DNA from: Proteobacteria bacterium UBA1847
GTDB taxonomy: Bacteria; Pseudomonadota; Gammaproteobacteria; Steroidobacterales; Woeseiaceae
Reading direction: 5' to 3'
DNA: 23,148 bases
Assembly: GCA_002338605.1 (NCBI GenBank)
Contig: DDIP01000433.1
Span: forward strand, 1-23,148
Positions 1 through 7,361 of this stretch are shown here, piece by piece. Below the pieces are notes generated by a model that was not told the DNA's origin, searched no databases, and saw only the letters and a list, made by a program, of their open reading frames with translations. Made by a program: the position numbers and the translations under genes. Position 1 is the first letter of the stretch; each line of letters starts with the position of its first letter.

Positions 1-2
1 GA

Positions 3-290
3 CTCGAGAACCGGCGCCCGGCGGAAATGTCCGGCGGCCAGCAGCAACGTGTCGCCGTAGCGCGGGCGATTGCGTCGAAGCCGGCGTTAGTGCTCGCGGA
101 CGAGCCAACGGCTAATCTCGATTCGAAAACTTCAGATGGTCTCATGGCGTTGTTTACCGAACTCAATGATCACTACAACACCACGTTCGTCATCGCGACA
201 CATGATCAGCGCGTCATGCAGTACGCAAAGCGCCTGGTAAGAATGCTGGACGGGAAAATCGTTGATGATATTGACCAGCGTGCGGCCTAG
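3..290 (+). CDS. ABC transporter ATP-binding protein, LolD/MacB type (C-terminal part)
   Basis: This is the carboxy-terminal 95 residues or so of an ABC ATPase whose beginning lies outside the window; the open frame runs in from position 3. The visible part holds the ABC signature MSGGQQQRVAVARA, the Walker B segment ending in LADEPTANLDS and the switch histidine in ATHDQRV. The Q-rich signature and the ending are typical of the LolD/MacB/FtsE-like group, which powers export or lipoprotein release with FtsX-like permeases. The TAG stop at 288-290 lies inside the next gene, so the two are probably translated together. A permease gene would be expected upstream but cannot be seen. The exact substrate cannot be told from this fragment. 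Confidence 0.9.
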   Translation, partial: LENRRPAEMSGGQQQRVAVARAIASKPALVLADEPTANLDSKTSDGLMALFTELNDHYNTTFVIATHDQRVMQYAKRLVRMLDGKIVDDIDQRAA

Positions 291-1488
291 CATCGTACTT
301 TTGCTGTGCGCGTTTTCTGGCCTGGCATGGGCCGATGGAAAGACAGAGCTTGGCGGGCACACGAAATTGCGTTTGATCGGCCAGGCCTATCCTGCAGACA
401 GCCTCTTCAAGGACCGGTACGGAAGCACATCGCTAAATGGTTTTGCTGACCTGCGGCTGAAACTTGAGTTTCGTCAGAGCGGCTGGACGTTTGCCGGTGA
501 CTACCAGTTATTGGCATTGAACGGCGAGACAATAAGCGTGCCCGATGATCGACGGCGCCTGTTCGATCTTTCGTCGACGTTCAGCGAGGGAACCGAATCC
601 GCAGTCCTGCACAGGCTCCCTCGTCTGTGGCTCGGCTACAGTTCAGAGCGAGCCGTCGTCAGACTGGGTCGCCAGGTGCTGTCCTGGGGAAACGGTTTGT
701 TCTATGCCCCGATGGATCTCGTCAATCCGTTTGACCCGACTGCGGTGGATACGGAATACAAGACCGGCGATGACATGCTGTACGTGCAGGTCGTGCATCA
801 GAATGGCGCTGATGTTCAGGGCGCGCACGTTGTTCGTCGCGATACCGCGAGCGGGGATGTCACTTCGCGTTTTTCCACCACCGCGATCAAGTATCACGGC
901 TTTCTCGGCGATGGCGAATTCGACCTACTGGTTGCACGCCACTATGACGATCCCGTCGCGGGCATGGGCGGCAACCTGGCTCTCGGTGGCGCAAGCCTGA
1001 GCGGAGACATCGTCTTGACGGATACCGACAGCAATACCATCGTGCAGGCCACGTTGAACTTAAGCTATTCATGGATTGCGCTTGAGAAAAACATGACGGG
1101 CTCGATCGAGTATCACTTCAACGGCTTCGGGCAGCATGCGTCGCGCTATGACCCGGCATCACTGGCGTCGAATCCGGACCTGTTGCGCCGACTCGGACGC
1201 GGTGAAAGTTTTGCGCTGGGTCGACACTACGTGGCCGGAAGCATTTTGGCTGAATTGACACCGCTCTGGACCGTCTCGCCTCTGCTGCTGCTGAACGTAC
1301 GCGATCCCAGCGCCTTGTTGCAACTGACGACAAATTACAGCATCTCCGACAACATCACTGTGCTTGCCAGTCTCAGCCTGCCGATAGGCGCCAACGGTTC
1401 CGAATTTGGCGGTCCGGACTCCGGTATCCCCGGGAAATTCCTGTCCAGCGATACCAGCGTCTTCGCGCAAATCGCCTGGTATTTCTAG
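265..1488 (+). CDS. Exported predicted outer-membrane beta-barrel protein
   Basis: A protein of about 407 residues beginning with a clear Sec signal peptide (MILTSVRPSIVLLLCAF, cleavage after GLAWA). The mature part has alternating hydrophobic/polar beta-strand character, with repeated short turns rich in Gly, Asp and Ser, and ends in the aromatic sequence FAQIAWYF, the usual BAM recognition signature of outer-membrane barrels. A segment with GRQVLSWGNG followed by NPFDP recalls the DUF1302/alginate-export type of barrel, but I cannot place it in a family firmly. The ATG at 265 is preceded by CGGGA at 251-255; TTG 262 and GTG 280 are alternative starts. It overlaps the ABC ATPase gene by 26 bases, which suggests one transport operon spanning both membranes. 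Confidence 0.8.
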   Translation: MILTSVRPSIVLLLCAFSGLAWADGKTELGGHTKLRLIGQAYPADSLFKDRYGSTSLNGFADLRLKLEFRQSGWTFAGDYQLLALNGETISVPDDRRRLFDLSSTFSEGTESAVLHRLPRLWLGYSSERAVVRLGRQVLSWGNGLFYAPMDLVNPFDPTAVDTEYKTGDDMLYVQVVHQNGADVQGAHVVRRDTASGDVTSRFSTTAIKYHGFLGDGEFDLLVARHYDDPVAGMGGNLALGGASLSGDIVLTDTDSNTIVQATLNLSYSWIALEKNMTGSIEYHFNGFGQHASRYDPASLASNPDLLRRLGRGESFALGRHYVAGSILAELTPLWTVSPLLLLNVRDPSALLQLTTNYSISDNITVLASLSLPIGANGSEFGGPDSGIPGKFLSSDTSVFAQIAWYF

Positions 1489-1522
1489 CGTCGTCGCGCT
1501 TTTATTCTCAGCCGCCCTGTTA

Positions 1523-1548
1523 CGGCCCCACGCGAATGCATGGGGCCG
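1523..1548. terminator. Inverted repeat between convergent genes, possible bidirectional terminator
   Basis: The arms CGGCCCCA (1523-1530) and TGGGGCCG (1541-1548) are perfectly complementary and enclose a 10-base loop that can add two more pairs. It lies between the converging barrel-protein and DUF937 genes, where a terminator is expected. Neither strand shows a good T tract after the stem, so it may act with Rho or only as a 3' end stabiliser. Confidence 0.5.
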
Positions 1549-1573
1549 AGTTCCTAAGGCAAATTTGGGCAAA

Positions 1574-2044
1574 TCAGAAGAACTTCCGAGCCATGCCGAT
1601 AAGGTCGCCCAGTCCGCCGCCCTTGGGTTCGGCATTCTTTTTGCTCATGGCACCCATTGCCAGCGTCGCCAGTAATGGCAAGGCCTTTTTGATCAGGCCT
1701 GGATCGATGCCCGTCTCAAAAGATGCCTCATTGGCAACCGCCCGACTGGCGTCCTTGCTGCCGAGGATATGACCCAGAATCTTATTGCCATCCTCGCGTG
1801 TCGCGTCAGCCAGCATGGTTTCCGGGTTGTCGATGTATTGCTTGTGCTTGCCACTGTCCAGCGCACGTTTCAGGCCGGACAACCCGCTCGCACTACCGGC
1901 CTGTTTGGTCAGGTTTCCCAGTAATGCGGGTCCCAGTGATGCGACGAGTTTTGAAGCGTCGCCTGATCCTATGCCCACGGCATCCGCCAGCTTGCCAATG
2001 CTGTCGTTACCGCCGCTGCTTTTCAGCAGATCCATGAGGTCCAT
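1574..2044 (-). CDS. DUF937 (YidB-like) protein
   Basis: A 156-residue protein with the features of the DUF937/YidB family: an N-terminal region starting MDLMDLLKSSGG, an Ala/Gly/Leu-rich centre with ASLGPALLGNLTKQ, a helical stretch containing NPETMLADA and GNKILGHILGS, and a hydrophobic LPLLATLAMGAMSKK segment followed by a Gly-rich tail ending GMARKFF. No signal peptide or catalytic motif is visible, and the biochemical role of the family is not established. The start at 2044 is preceded on the minus strand by AAAGGA (2053-2058). It follows the Kbp-like gene by 24 bases and is probably cotranscribed with it. Confidence 0.85.
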   Translation of the reverse strand: MDLMDLLKSSGGNDSIGKLADAVGIGSGDASKLVASLGPALLGNLTKQAGSASGLSGLKRALDSGKHKQYIDNPETMLADATREDGNKILGHILGSKDASRAVANEASFETGIDPGLIKKALPLLATLAMGAMSKKNAEPKGGGLGDLIGMARKFF

Positions 2045-2068
2045 ATTTCTTTCCTTTACGTTGCAGGT

Positions 2069-2515
2069 TTATTCGGCAGGAATACGGATCTTCTGGCCCG
2101 GATAAATCTTGTTGGGATCTTTGATGATGTCGCGGTTCGCTTCGAAAATCAGCGTGTACTTCGATGATTTGCCATAGAACTGCTTGGCGATGCCACCAAG
2201 TGTGTCACCGCTGACGATTTCGTAGTACTCAACAACCGGCTCCGGCTTGTCGGGTGGTGGCGGTGGCGCCTTCAGGTCATCGGCGATCACTTTTTCAACG
2301 CCCTTGGTGTTGCCCGCGATCAGTATCGCGCTGTCGCGAACCGCAGAGTTCTTGCAATCGCCGCAAAGCGTGACGACACCGTCGTCGAAAGTCACCTTGA
2401 GATTGCTCAGTCCGCTGGTCTTGATCTCGAGATCCTGCTTAATATTGTCAGCCGCTTCAGCATCAGTATCGAATACCTTCCTGCCTACGTCTTTGACAAA
2501 GTCGAAAAGGCCCAT
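2069..2515 (-). CDS. kbp: BON-LysM protein, Kbp/YgaU-like potassium-binding protein
   Basis: A 148-residue protein that matches the layout of E. coli Kbp (YgaU) along its whole length: an N-terminal MGLFDFVKDVGRKVFD helix, a BON domain at about residues 23-80, a proline-rich linker (PPPPP near residue 85) and a C-terminal LysM domain (VSGDTLGGIAKQFYG through IYPGQKIRIPAE). E. coli Kbp binds K+ in the cytoplasm and changes shape on binding; the absence of a signal peptide here agrees with a cytoplasmic location. The BON domain carries a CGDC pair that I do not recall in E. coli Kbp. GGGAG precedes the ATG. It is transcribed away from the M48 gene, with 69 bases between the two starts. Confidence 0.88.
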   Translation of the reverse strand: MGLFDFVKDVGRKVFDTDAEAADNIKQDLEIKTSGLSNLKVTFDDGVVTLCGDCKNSAVRDSAILIAGNTKGVEKVIADDLKAPPPPPDKPEPVVEYYEIVSGDTLGGIAKQFYGKSSKYTLIFEANRDIIKDPNKIYPGQKIRIPAE

Positions 2516-2529
2516 TTGTATCTCCCGTG

Positions 2530-2556
2530 TTGGTTCTTATTGGTCGTCTGTATAAT
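2530..2556 (+). promoter_or_regulatory. Candidate sigma-70 promoter for the M48 lipoprotein gene
   Basis: A perfect -10 hexamer TATAAT lies at 2551-2556, about 28 bases before the ATG at 2585. The best -35 candidate is TTGGTT at 2530-2535 with a short 15-base spacer; TGTTGG at 2528-2533 gives 17 bases but a poorer match. The -10 box is in the gap between two divergent genes, which supports it. Confidence 0.45.
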
Positions 2557-2584
2557 TGACCATAGATTAAAACGGGATACCGAC

Positions 2585-4120
2585 ATGCGCACAACCACTT
2601 TTTTGCTGGCACTGGCACTTATTTTCCTGACCGGGTGCTCAGTTAATCCGGTGACCGGCAAGCGCGAACTCATACTGGTGAGTTCGGCGGCGGAACTTGA
2701 TATGGGCAAGCAGAACTACGGGCCCATGCAGCAGTCACAGGGCGGTCAATACGACGTCGATCCCGAGTTGACCCGCTATGTGCAGCGTGTCGGCGGCACT
2801 GTTGCGGCCCAGAGTGGAGTGGATCTGCCCTATGAATTTGTCGTCCTGAACAATTCGGTGCCCAACGCATGGGCGCTTCCGGGCGGCAAGATTGCGATCA
2901 ATCGAGGATTGCTGACCGAACTCAACTCAGAAGCGGAACTGGCCGCCGTACTGGGTCACGAGGCAGTACACGCCGCGGCGAGGCATACTGCGCAACAGAT
3001 ATCGCGCAGCCAGATTGCGCAGGTTGGCGTCGTCGTGACCGCGATTGCAAGCAGTGACAGTGATTACGGCAATCTCTATGCCGGCGGCGCGAACTTGCTG
3101 GCGCAAATGGGCCTGTCGAAATACGGTCGCAGCGCGGAGCTGGAATCGGATCGCTACGGCATGGAGTACATGTCGAAAGCAGGCTACGACCCGCAGGGCG
3201 CGGTCGCATTGCAGGAAACCTTCGTGCGTCTCAGCGAAGGTAGACGCACGGACTGGCTGAGTGGCCTGTTCGCCAGTCATCCGCCATCGCGGGAGCGTGT
3301 CGAAGCCAACCGGGCGACCGCACGGTCATTGCCCGCGGGCGGCAAGCTCGGTGTCGATGAGTATCGTGCGGTTATGGCCAAGACAATGAGCACGGCGCCA
3401 GCCTACAAAACCTACGACGAGGGCCGCAAGGCGCTTTCCGAGAAAAAAATGGACGAGGCGCTGGCATTGGCCAACAAGGCGCTGGACCTGTATCCCGATG
3501 AGGCGCATTTTCATGCCTTACGCGGTGACATTCGCCTGAGCGCGGACAAGTACGATATGGCGATCACCAATTACGATCGCGCCATAAATCGTCGCGAGGG
3601 TTTCTTCTACTACCACCTGCAACGGGGTCTCGCGAAAAACGAGCTGGGACAGACTGACGGCGCGGAGGCGGATCTCAACCGCAGCCTTGAGTTGCTGCCG
3701 ACTGCACCGGCGCACTATACGCTGGGCAAGATCGCCACGAAGCGCGGCAATACGGCGAAAGCGATTGAGCACTACAAGGTCGTTGCCCAGGCGGGCGGGG
3801 ACTACGGCAAGGCTGCAACCTCGGCGCTGCTGAAACTCGATTTCCCGGCAAACCCCGGCAACTATATTCCGACGGCCTGCGGCATCGATACGGATGGCAG
3901 CGTTGTCGCGTCAATCCGCAACGACACCGCGGCGGTAATTGAGAATGTCCGGATCATCGTCAGCTACTACGACGCGGCCGGTCGGCCGGCGTCTCGTGAG
4001 CAGTCGATTAGCGGCAAGATTCCTCCGGGGCGCGTCGCCAGCCTGAATACCGGGATCCGGGCGGTCCTGCCGAACAGCAAATGCTCGACCCAGATCGTGT
4101 CGGCGGAACTGGCCGACTAG
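2585..4120 (+). CDS. M48-family zinc metalloprotease lipoprotein with TPR repeats (BepA/LoiP-like)
   Basis: From the ATG at 2585 this is a 511-residue lipoprotein. The signal MRTTTFLLALALIFLTGC ends in a lipobox, and the residue after Cys is Ser, which predicts outer-membrane sorting to the periplasmic face. The M48 catalytic site is HEAVH (H125, E126, H129), with the third zinc ligand E187 in ELESD. TPR-like helices cover about residues 274-420 (for example MDEALALANKALDLYPDEAHFHALRG). The last 75 residues look like a small beta domain (VASIRNDTAAVIENVRI ... ISGKIPPGR) resembling FxLyD-type modules. E. coli BepA and LoiP perform outer-membrane protein quality control, and the same role is inferred here. 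The frame stays open upstream to TTG 2516, but the signal peptide fixes the start at 2585. Confidence 0.92.
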   Translation: MRTTTFLLALALIFLTGCSVNPVTGKRELILVSSAAELDMGKQNYGPMQQSQGGQYDVDPELTRYVQRVGGTVAAQSGVDLPYEFVVLNNSVPNAWALPGGKIAINRGLLTELNSEAELAAVLGHEAVHAAARHTAQQISRSQIAQVGVVVTAIASSDSDYGNLYAGGANLLAQMGLSKYGRSAELESDRYGMEYMSKAGYDPQGAVALQETFVRLSEGRRTDWLSGLFASHPPSRERVEANRATARSLPAGGKLGVDEYRAVMAKTMSTAPAYKTYDEGRKALSEKKMDEALALANKALDLYPDEAHFHALRGDIRLSADKYDMAITNYDRAINRREGFFYYHLQRGLAKNELGQTDGAEADLNRSLELLPTAPAHYTLGKIATKRGNTAKAIEHYKVVAQAGGDYGKAATSALLKLDFPANPGNYIPTACGIDTDGSVVASIRNDTAAVIENVRIIVSYYDAAGRPASREQSISGKIPPGRVASLNTGIRAVLPNSKCSTQIVSAELAD

Positions 4121-4190
4121 CAATCCGCCGACACGCGGGCTGCCCACGTCAGCTACAATACGGCATTACCAAGACGGCGGGGACCAGTCC

Positions 4191-4919
4191 TTGAGTATTT
4201 TGCGCTACACCGTACCAAACAGTTTTACCGCATTGAGCCTGTTGCTCGGGGTTGCGTCGATTGTCACCACGCAGCTTGGCGACCTCGAACTGGCGGCCTG
4301 GATTATTGTCTGGTGCGGGTTGCTTGACGTAATGGATGGCGTATCCGCGAGGCTGCTGAGGGCAACGTCCAGTTTCGGTGCCGAATTCGATTCAATGGCG
4401 GACCTCGTGTCATTCGGCGTTGCGCCAGCCGTCCTGGTCCTGAACGCCGGCATGCAGATCGGCGGTATCGAATATGAATCGCCGCAGTTTTGGGTCCTGT
4501 TGCTGGCTATCGCGATTTTTGCACTCGCGGGCGCGATGCGCCTGGCACGCTTTAACCTGACGGCAGAAGAAGTCACCGACGGCTGGTTCGCCGGTATACC
4601 GATCACGGCGGCAGGAGGTGGACTGGTCTCATCGCTGGTACTGGTATTGATCCATCACAATGATGTCGCGAGCGTCTTGCCGCTGCACCTTTATTTTCCG
4701 GTGCTGATGTTTGTGCTTGCCATGCTGATGGTATCGCGCATCCGGTTCCCCAAAGCGAAGCGGCGGGAAAGTAATTTCATCAACGTTTTCCAGGCGCTGG
4801 CAATCGCCGGCATTTACTACTGCGGCATCACGCGCTCCTACCCTGAATACCTTTTGGGCATGGGCCTGTTCCTGATGATTGCCGGTATCATCGCCGGGCG
4901 CATAACGCGTCCCTCCTGA
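4191..4919 (+). CDS. pssA: CDP-diacylglycerol-serine O-phosphatidyltransferase
   Basis: A 242-residue integral membrane enzyme that makes phosphatidylserine from CDP-diacylglycerol and L-serine, the first step to phosphatidylethanolamine. The full CDP-alcohol phosphotransferase signature is present: D46, D49, G50, A53, R54, then G63, D67 and D71 in DVMDGVSARLL and GAEFDSMAD. About seven to eight hydrophobic segments follow, as is usual for the PssA membrane type. The start is TTG at 4191, chosen because GGGGA (4179-4183) sits 7 bases upstream and MSILRYTVPNSFTALSL is the family's normal beginning. TACAAT at 4154-4159 might be a -10 box, but no good -35 is visible. The metalloprotease gene follows after 6 bases. 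Confidence 0.93.
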   Translation: MSILRYTVPNSFTALSLLLGVASIVTTQLGDLELAAWIIVWCGLLDVMDGVSARLLRATSSFGAEFDSMADLVSFGVAPAVLVLNAGMQIGGIEYESPQFWVLLLAIAIFALAGAMRLARFNLTAEEVTDGWFAGIPITAAGGGLVSSLVLVLIHHNDVASVLPLHLYFPVLMFVLAMLMVSRIRFPKAKRRESNFINVFQALAIAGIYYCGITRSYPEYLLGMGLFLMIAGIIAGRITRPS

Positions 4920-4925
4920 GGTTTT

Positions 4926-7349
4926 ATGTATCGACGTATTTGCCTGGTCTTACTGGCCGCTACGGGTCTTGTTGAATCGAGTTATGCAGAGGACCCACTG
5001 GACCTTGAGGCCTACGAGCGTCTCGACGGTTTTCTCGACATCTACTGGGACCAGGACGGCGGCCGCGTCCTGCTCGATACCGGGGCACTCGATGAGCCAA
5101 TGATTTACCAGTCGTCTCTCGCGCGAGGCGTCGGATCGAACGACCTCGGGCTCGATCGGGGCCAGCTCGGCGCGACAAGAATCGTTCGCTTTGTAAAAAG
5201 CGGTCCGAAAGTTCTCCTTATGGAAGACAACCTTGCCTTCCGGGCAGACAGTGACGACCGCGACGAGAAACAGGCAGTCGAAGAAAGCTTTGCGCGGTCG
5301 GTGATTTGGGGTTTCGAAGACATCGATTCATCGCCGGATCGTACCATCGTTGATGCAACGCCTTTTTTCGTACGGGACGCACACGACATCGGGTCGCGAC
5401 TTACGGCCGCCGCCGAGGGCTCGTATTCCGTTGATGCGTCACGATCGGCGATCTACAGACCTCGCACCCGGGCATTTCCGGACAACACCGAGGCTGAGGC
5501 CATTGTGACCCTGACGGGCGTGCCAACAGGACAGTACCTGCCAAGTGTCGCGCCGGATGCAAAAGCCATTACCGTGCATGTGCATCATTCTTTTATCCGG
5601 CTGCCGGATGACAACTATGAGCCCCTGCCCTATGACCCAAGGGCGGGCGTTATCGGTTTGCGCTGGAATGCGGGTGGTTTTGCGGACTATGCGACCGCTA
5701 TTGGCGAAGATCTTACAACCGACTACGGTCGGCGCCATCGCCTCAGGAAAAAAGACCCGGACGCCGCGGTCAGTGAGGCGGTAGAGCCAATTATCTACTA
5801 CCTCGATCGGGGCGCGCCGGAGCCGGTGCGCTCGGCACTGCTCGACGGCGCGCGATGGTGGAACGAGGCGTTCGAGGCAGCGGGTTACAAGGACGCGTTC
5901 CAGGTCGCATTGCTGCCCGAAGGCGCGGACCCGATGGATGTACGCTATAACGTTATTCAGTGGGTACACCGTTCGACGCGCGGCTGGTCCTATGGCGACT
6001 CGGTCACCGATCCCCGAACCGGCGAAATACTCAAGGGTCACGTCTCGCTCGGCTCGCTGCGTGTGCGGCAGGACTACCTGATTGCCGAAGGCCTGCTTGC
6101 GCCCTATGGTGATGAGACGGTGCCACCCGAAATGATCGACATGGCGCTGGCACGCATTCGCCAGCTGTCAGCTCACGAAGTCGGGCACACGATCGGATTT
6201 GAGCATAATTTCGCTGCGAGCACGCAGGACCGGTCGTCCGTCATGGACTACCCCGTTCCAAAGATCGGTATTCGCGACGAAGGCACGCTGGACCTCAGCG
6301 ACGCGTATGACGACAAGATCGGATCCTGGGACAAGCGCACGGTCCTGTATGCCTACCAGGATTTCGCCGATGGCGTCGATGCCAATGCCGAGCGTGACAG
6401 AATCATGGCGGAAACACTGGCAGCCGGATTCAAGTACGTTGCTGACGATGACTCGCGCTCGCTTGCGACGGCGCATCCGGATGGCAACCTGTGGGAAAAT
6501 GGCGCAGACCCAATTGCGGAACTGGAGCATCTCCTTCTGGTACGCGAGACAGCACTGAACAATTTTTCAAAAGCCAGTATTCGCAAGGGCCGACCCTTGG
6601 CCAGTATCGAAGAAGTTCTCGTTCCGATTTACCTGTTGCATCGATTTCAAATCGAAGCGGTAGGTAAGCTGATCGGCGGTCAGTACTACCGCTACAATCT
6701 GCGCGGTGATGAACAGCCACTGCCACGTCCCGTCGCCCCGGAGAGGCAGCAGCAAGCCATCGCCGCGCTGTTGCAGACGCTGGATGCAAGCAGGCTCAAA
6801 GTCCCCGACCACGTTCTGTCGCTGATTCCTCCGCGACCGCCCGGAAACCAGAAATCGCGCGAAACGTTCGTCGGTTCGACCGGTGTCGTATTCGATGCAT
6901 CGGCACCGGCCGCGAGCGCTGCGGCATTGACGCTCGAGGTGCTGCTTGAACCGACACGCGCAGCTCGAATGGAGCAAAACGCGTCGCCCGATTTTTCGAC
7001 CGTGACGCGCGGGCTGCTGTCCGCAAGTTGGCACACGAAGCCGGCCGCCGGCGCACTCGGGGCAATTCAGCGACAGACCAACATGCTGGTGCTGCATGCA
7101 TTGTTGCGTCTGGCGTTCAACCCGGACGCTGACAATGACGTCCGGGCGATTGCTCTTGCATCGATCAGGGATCTGTCCGACTGGGTCGCGCGACAGTCGT
7201 CCAGATCGGCTGTGTGGAACGCGCACTATCGATTTGCACAGTTTGAAATTGATCGCCTGCTGTCGAACCCGGAACAAATACAACAGCTGTCGCCCGTGGT
7301 GGTTCCGCCCGGATCGCCGATCGGCTCGTCCCATTCGGGCATTCACTAG
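4926..7349 (+). CDS. Secreted zinc-dependent metalloprotease of the DUF4953/DUF5117 type
   Basis: An 807-residue protein with an N-terminal Sec signal (MYRRICLVLLAATGLVESSYA, cleavage before EDPLD). The middle carries an extended metzincin-like zinc site HEVGHTIGFEH (H417, E418, H421, H427) and a Met-turn-like SVMDYP with M440. The layout of a beta-rich N-terminal part with DRGQLGATRIVRF, a catalytic domain and a long helical C-terminal part matches the large zinc-dependent metalloproteases annotated with DUF5117 and DUF4953. Such proteins are common in Bacteroidota and some gammaproteobacteria; their natural substrates are mostly unknown. The ribosome site CTGAGG overlaps the pssA stop. The symporter gene begins 12 bases downstream, so peptide or amino-acid scavenging is a reasonable inference. 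Confidence 0.88.
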   Translation: MYRRICLVLLAATGLVESSYAEDPLDLEAYERLDGFLDIYWDQDGGRVLLDTGALDEPMIYQSSLARGVGSNDLGLDRGQLGATRIVRFVKSGPKVLLMEDNLAFRADSDDRDEKQAVEESFARSVIWGFEDIDSSPDRTIVDATPFFVRDAHDIGSRLTAAAEGSYSVDASRSAIYRPRTRAFPDNTEAEAIVTLTGVPTGQYLPSVAPDAKAITVHVHHSFIRLPDDNYEPLPYDPRAGVIGLRWNAGGFADYATAIGEDLTTDYGRRHRLRKKDPDAAVSEAVEPIIYYLDRGAPEPVRSALLDGARWWNEAFEAAGYKDAFQVALLPEGADPMDVRYNVIQWVHRSTRGWSYGDSVTDPRTGEILKGHVSLGSLRVRQDYLIAEGLLAPYGDETVPPEMIDMALARIRQLSAHEVGHTIGFEHNFAASTQDRSSVMDYPVPKIGIRDEGTLDLSDAYDDKIGSWDKRTVLYAYQDFADGVDANAERDRIMAETLAAGFKYVADDDSRSLATAHPDGNLWENGADPIAELEHLLLVRETALNNFSKASIRKGRPLASIEEVLVPIYLLHRFQIEAVGKLIGGQYYRYNLRGDEQPLPRPVAPERQQQAIAALLQTLDASRLKVPDHVLSLIPPRPPGNQKSRETFVGSTGVVFDASAPAASAAALTLEVLLEPTRAARMEQNASPDFSTVTRGLLSASWHTKPAAGALGAIQRQTNMLVLHALLRLAFNPDADNDVRAIALASIRDLSDWVARQSSRSAVWNAHYRFAQFEIDRLLSNPEQIQQLSPVVVPPGSPIGSSHSGIH

Positions 7350-7361
7350 GCAGGGCGCCAC

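Noticed and set aside
2516..2584. Longer N-terminus of the M48 protein from TTG 2516
   Set aside because: It would place 23 residues in front of a perfect lipoprotein signal and begin upstream of the likely promoter -10 box.
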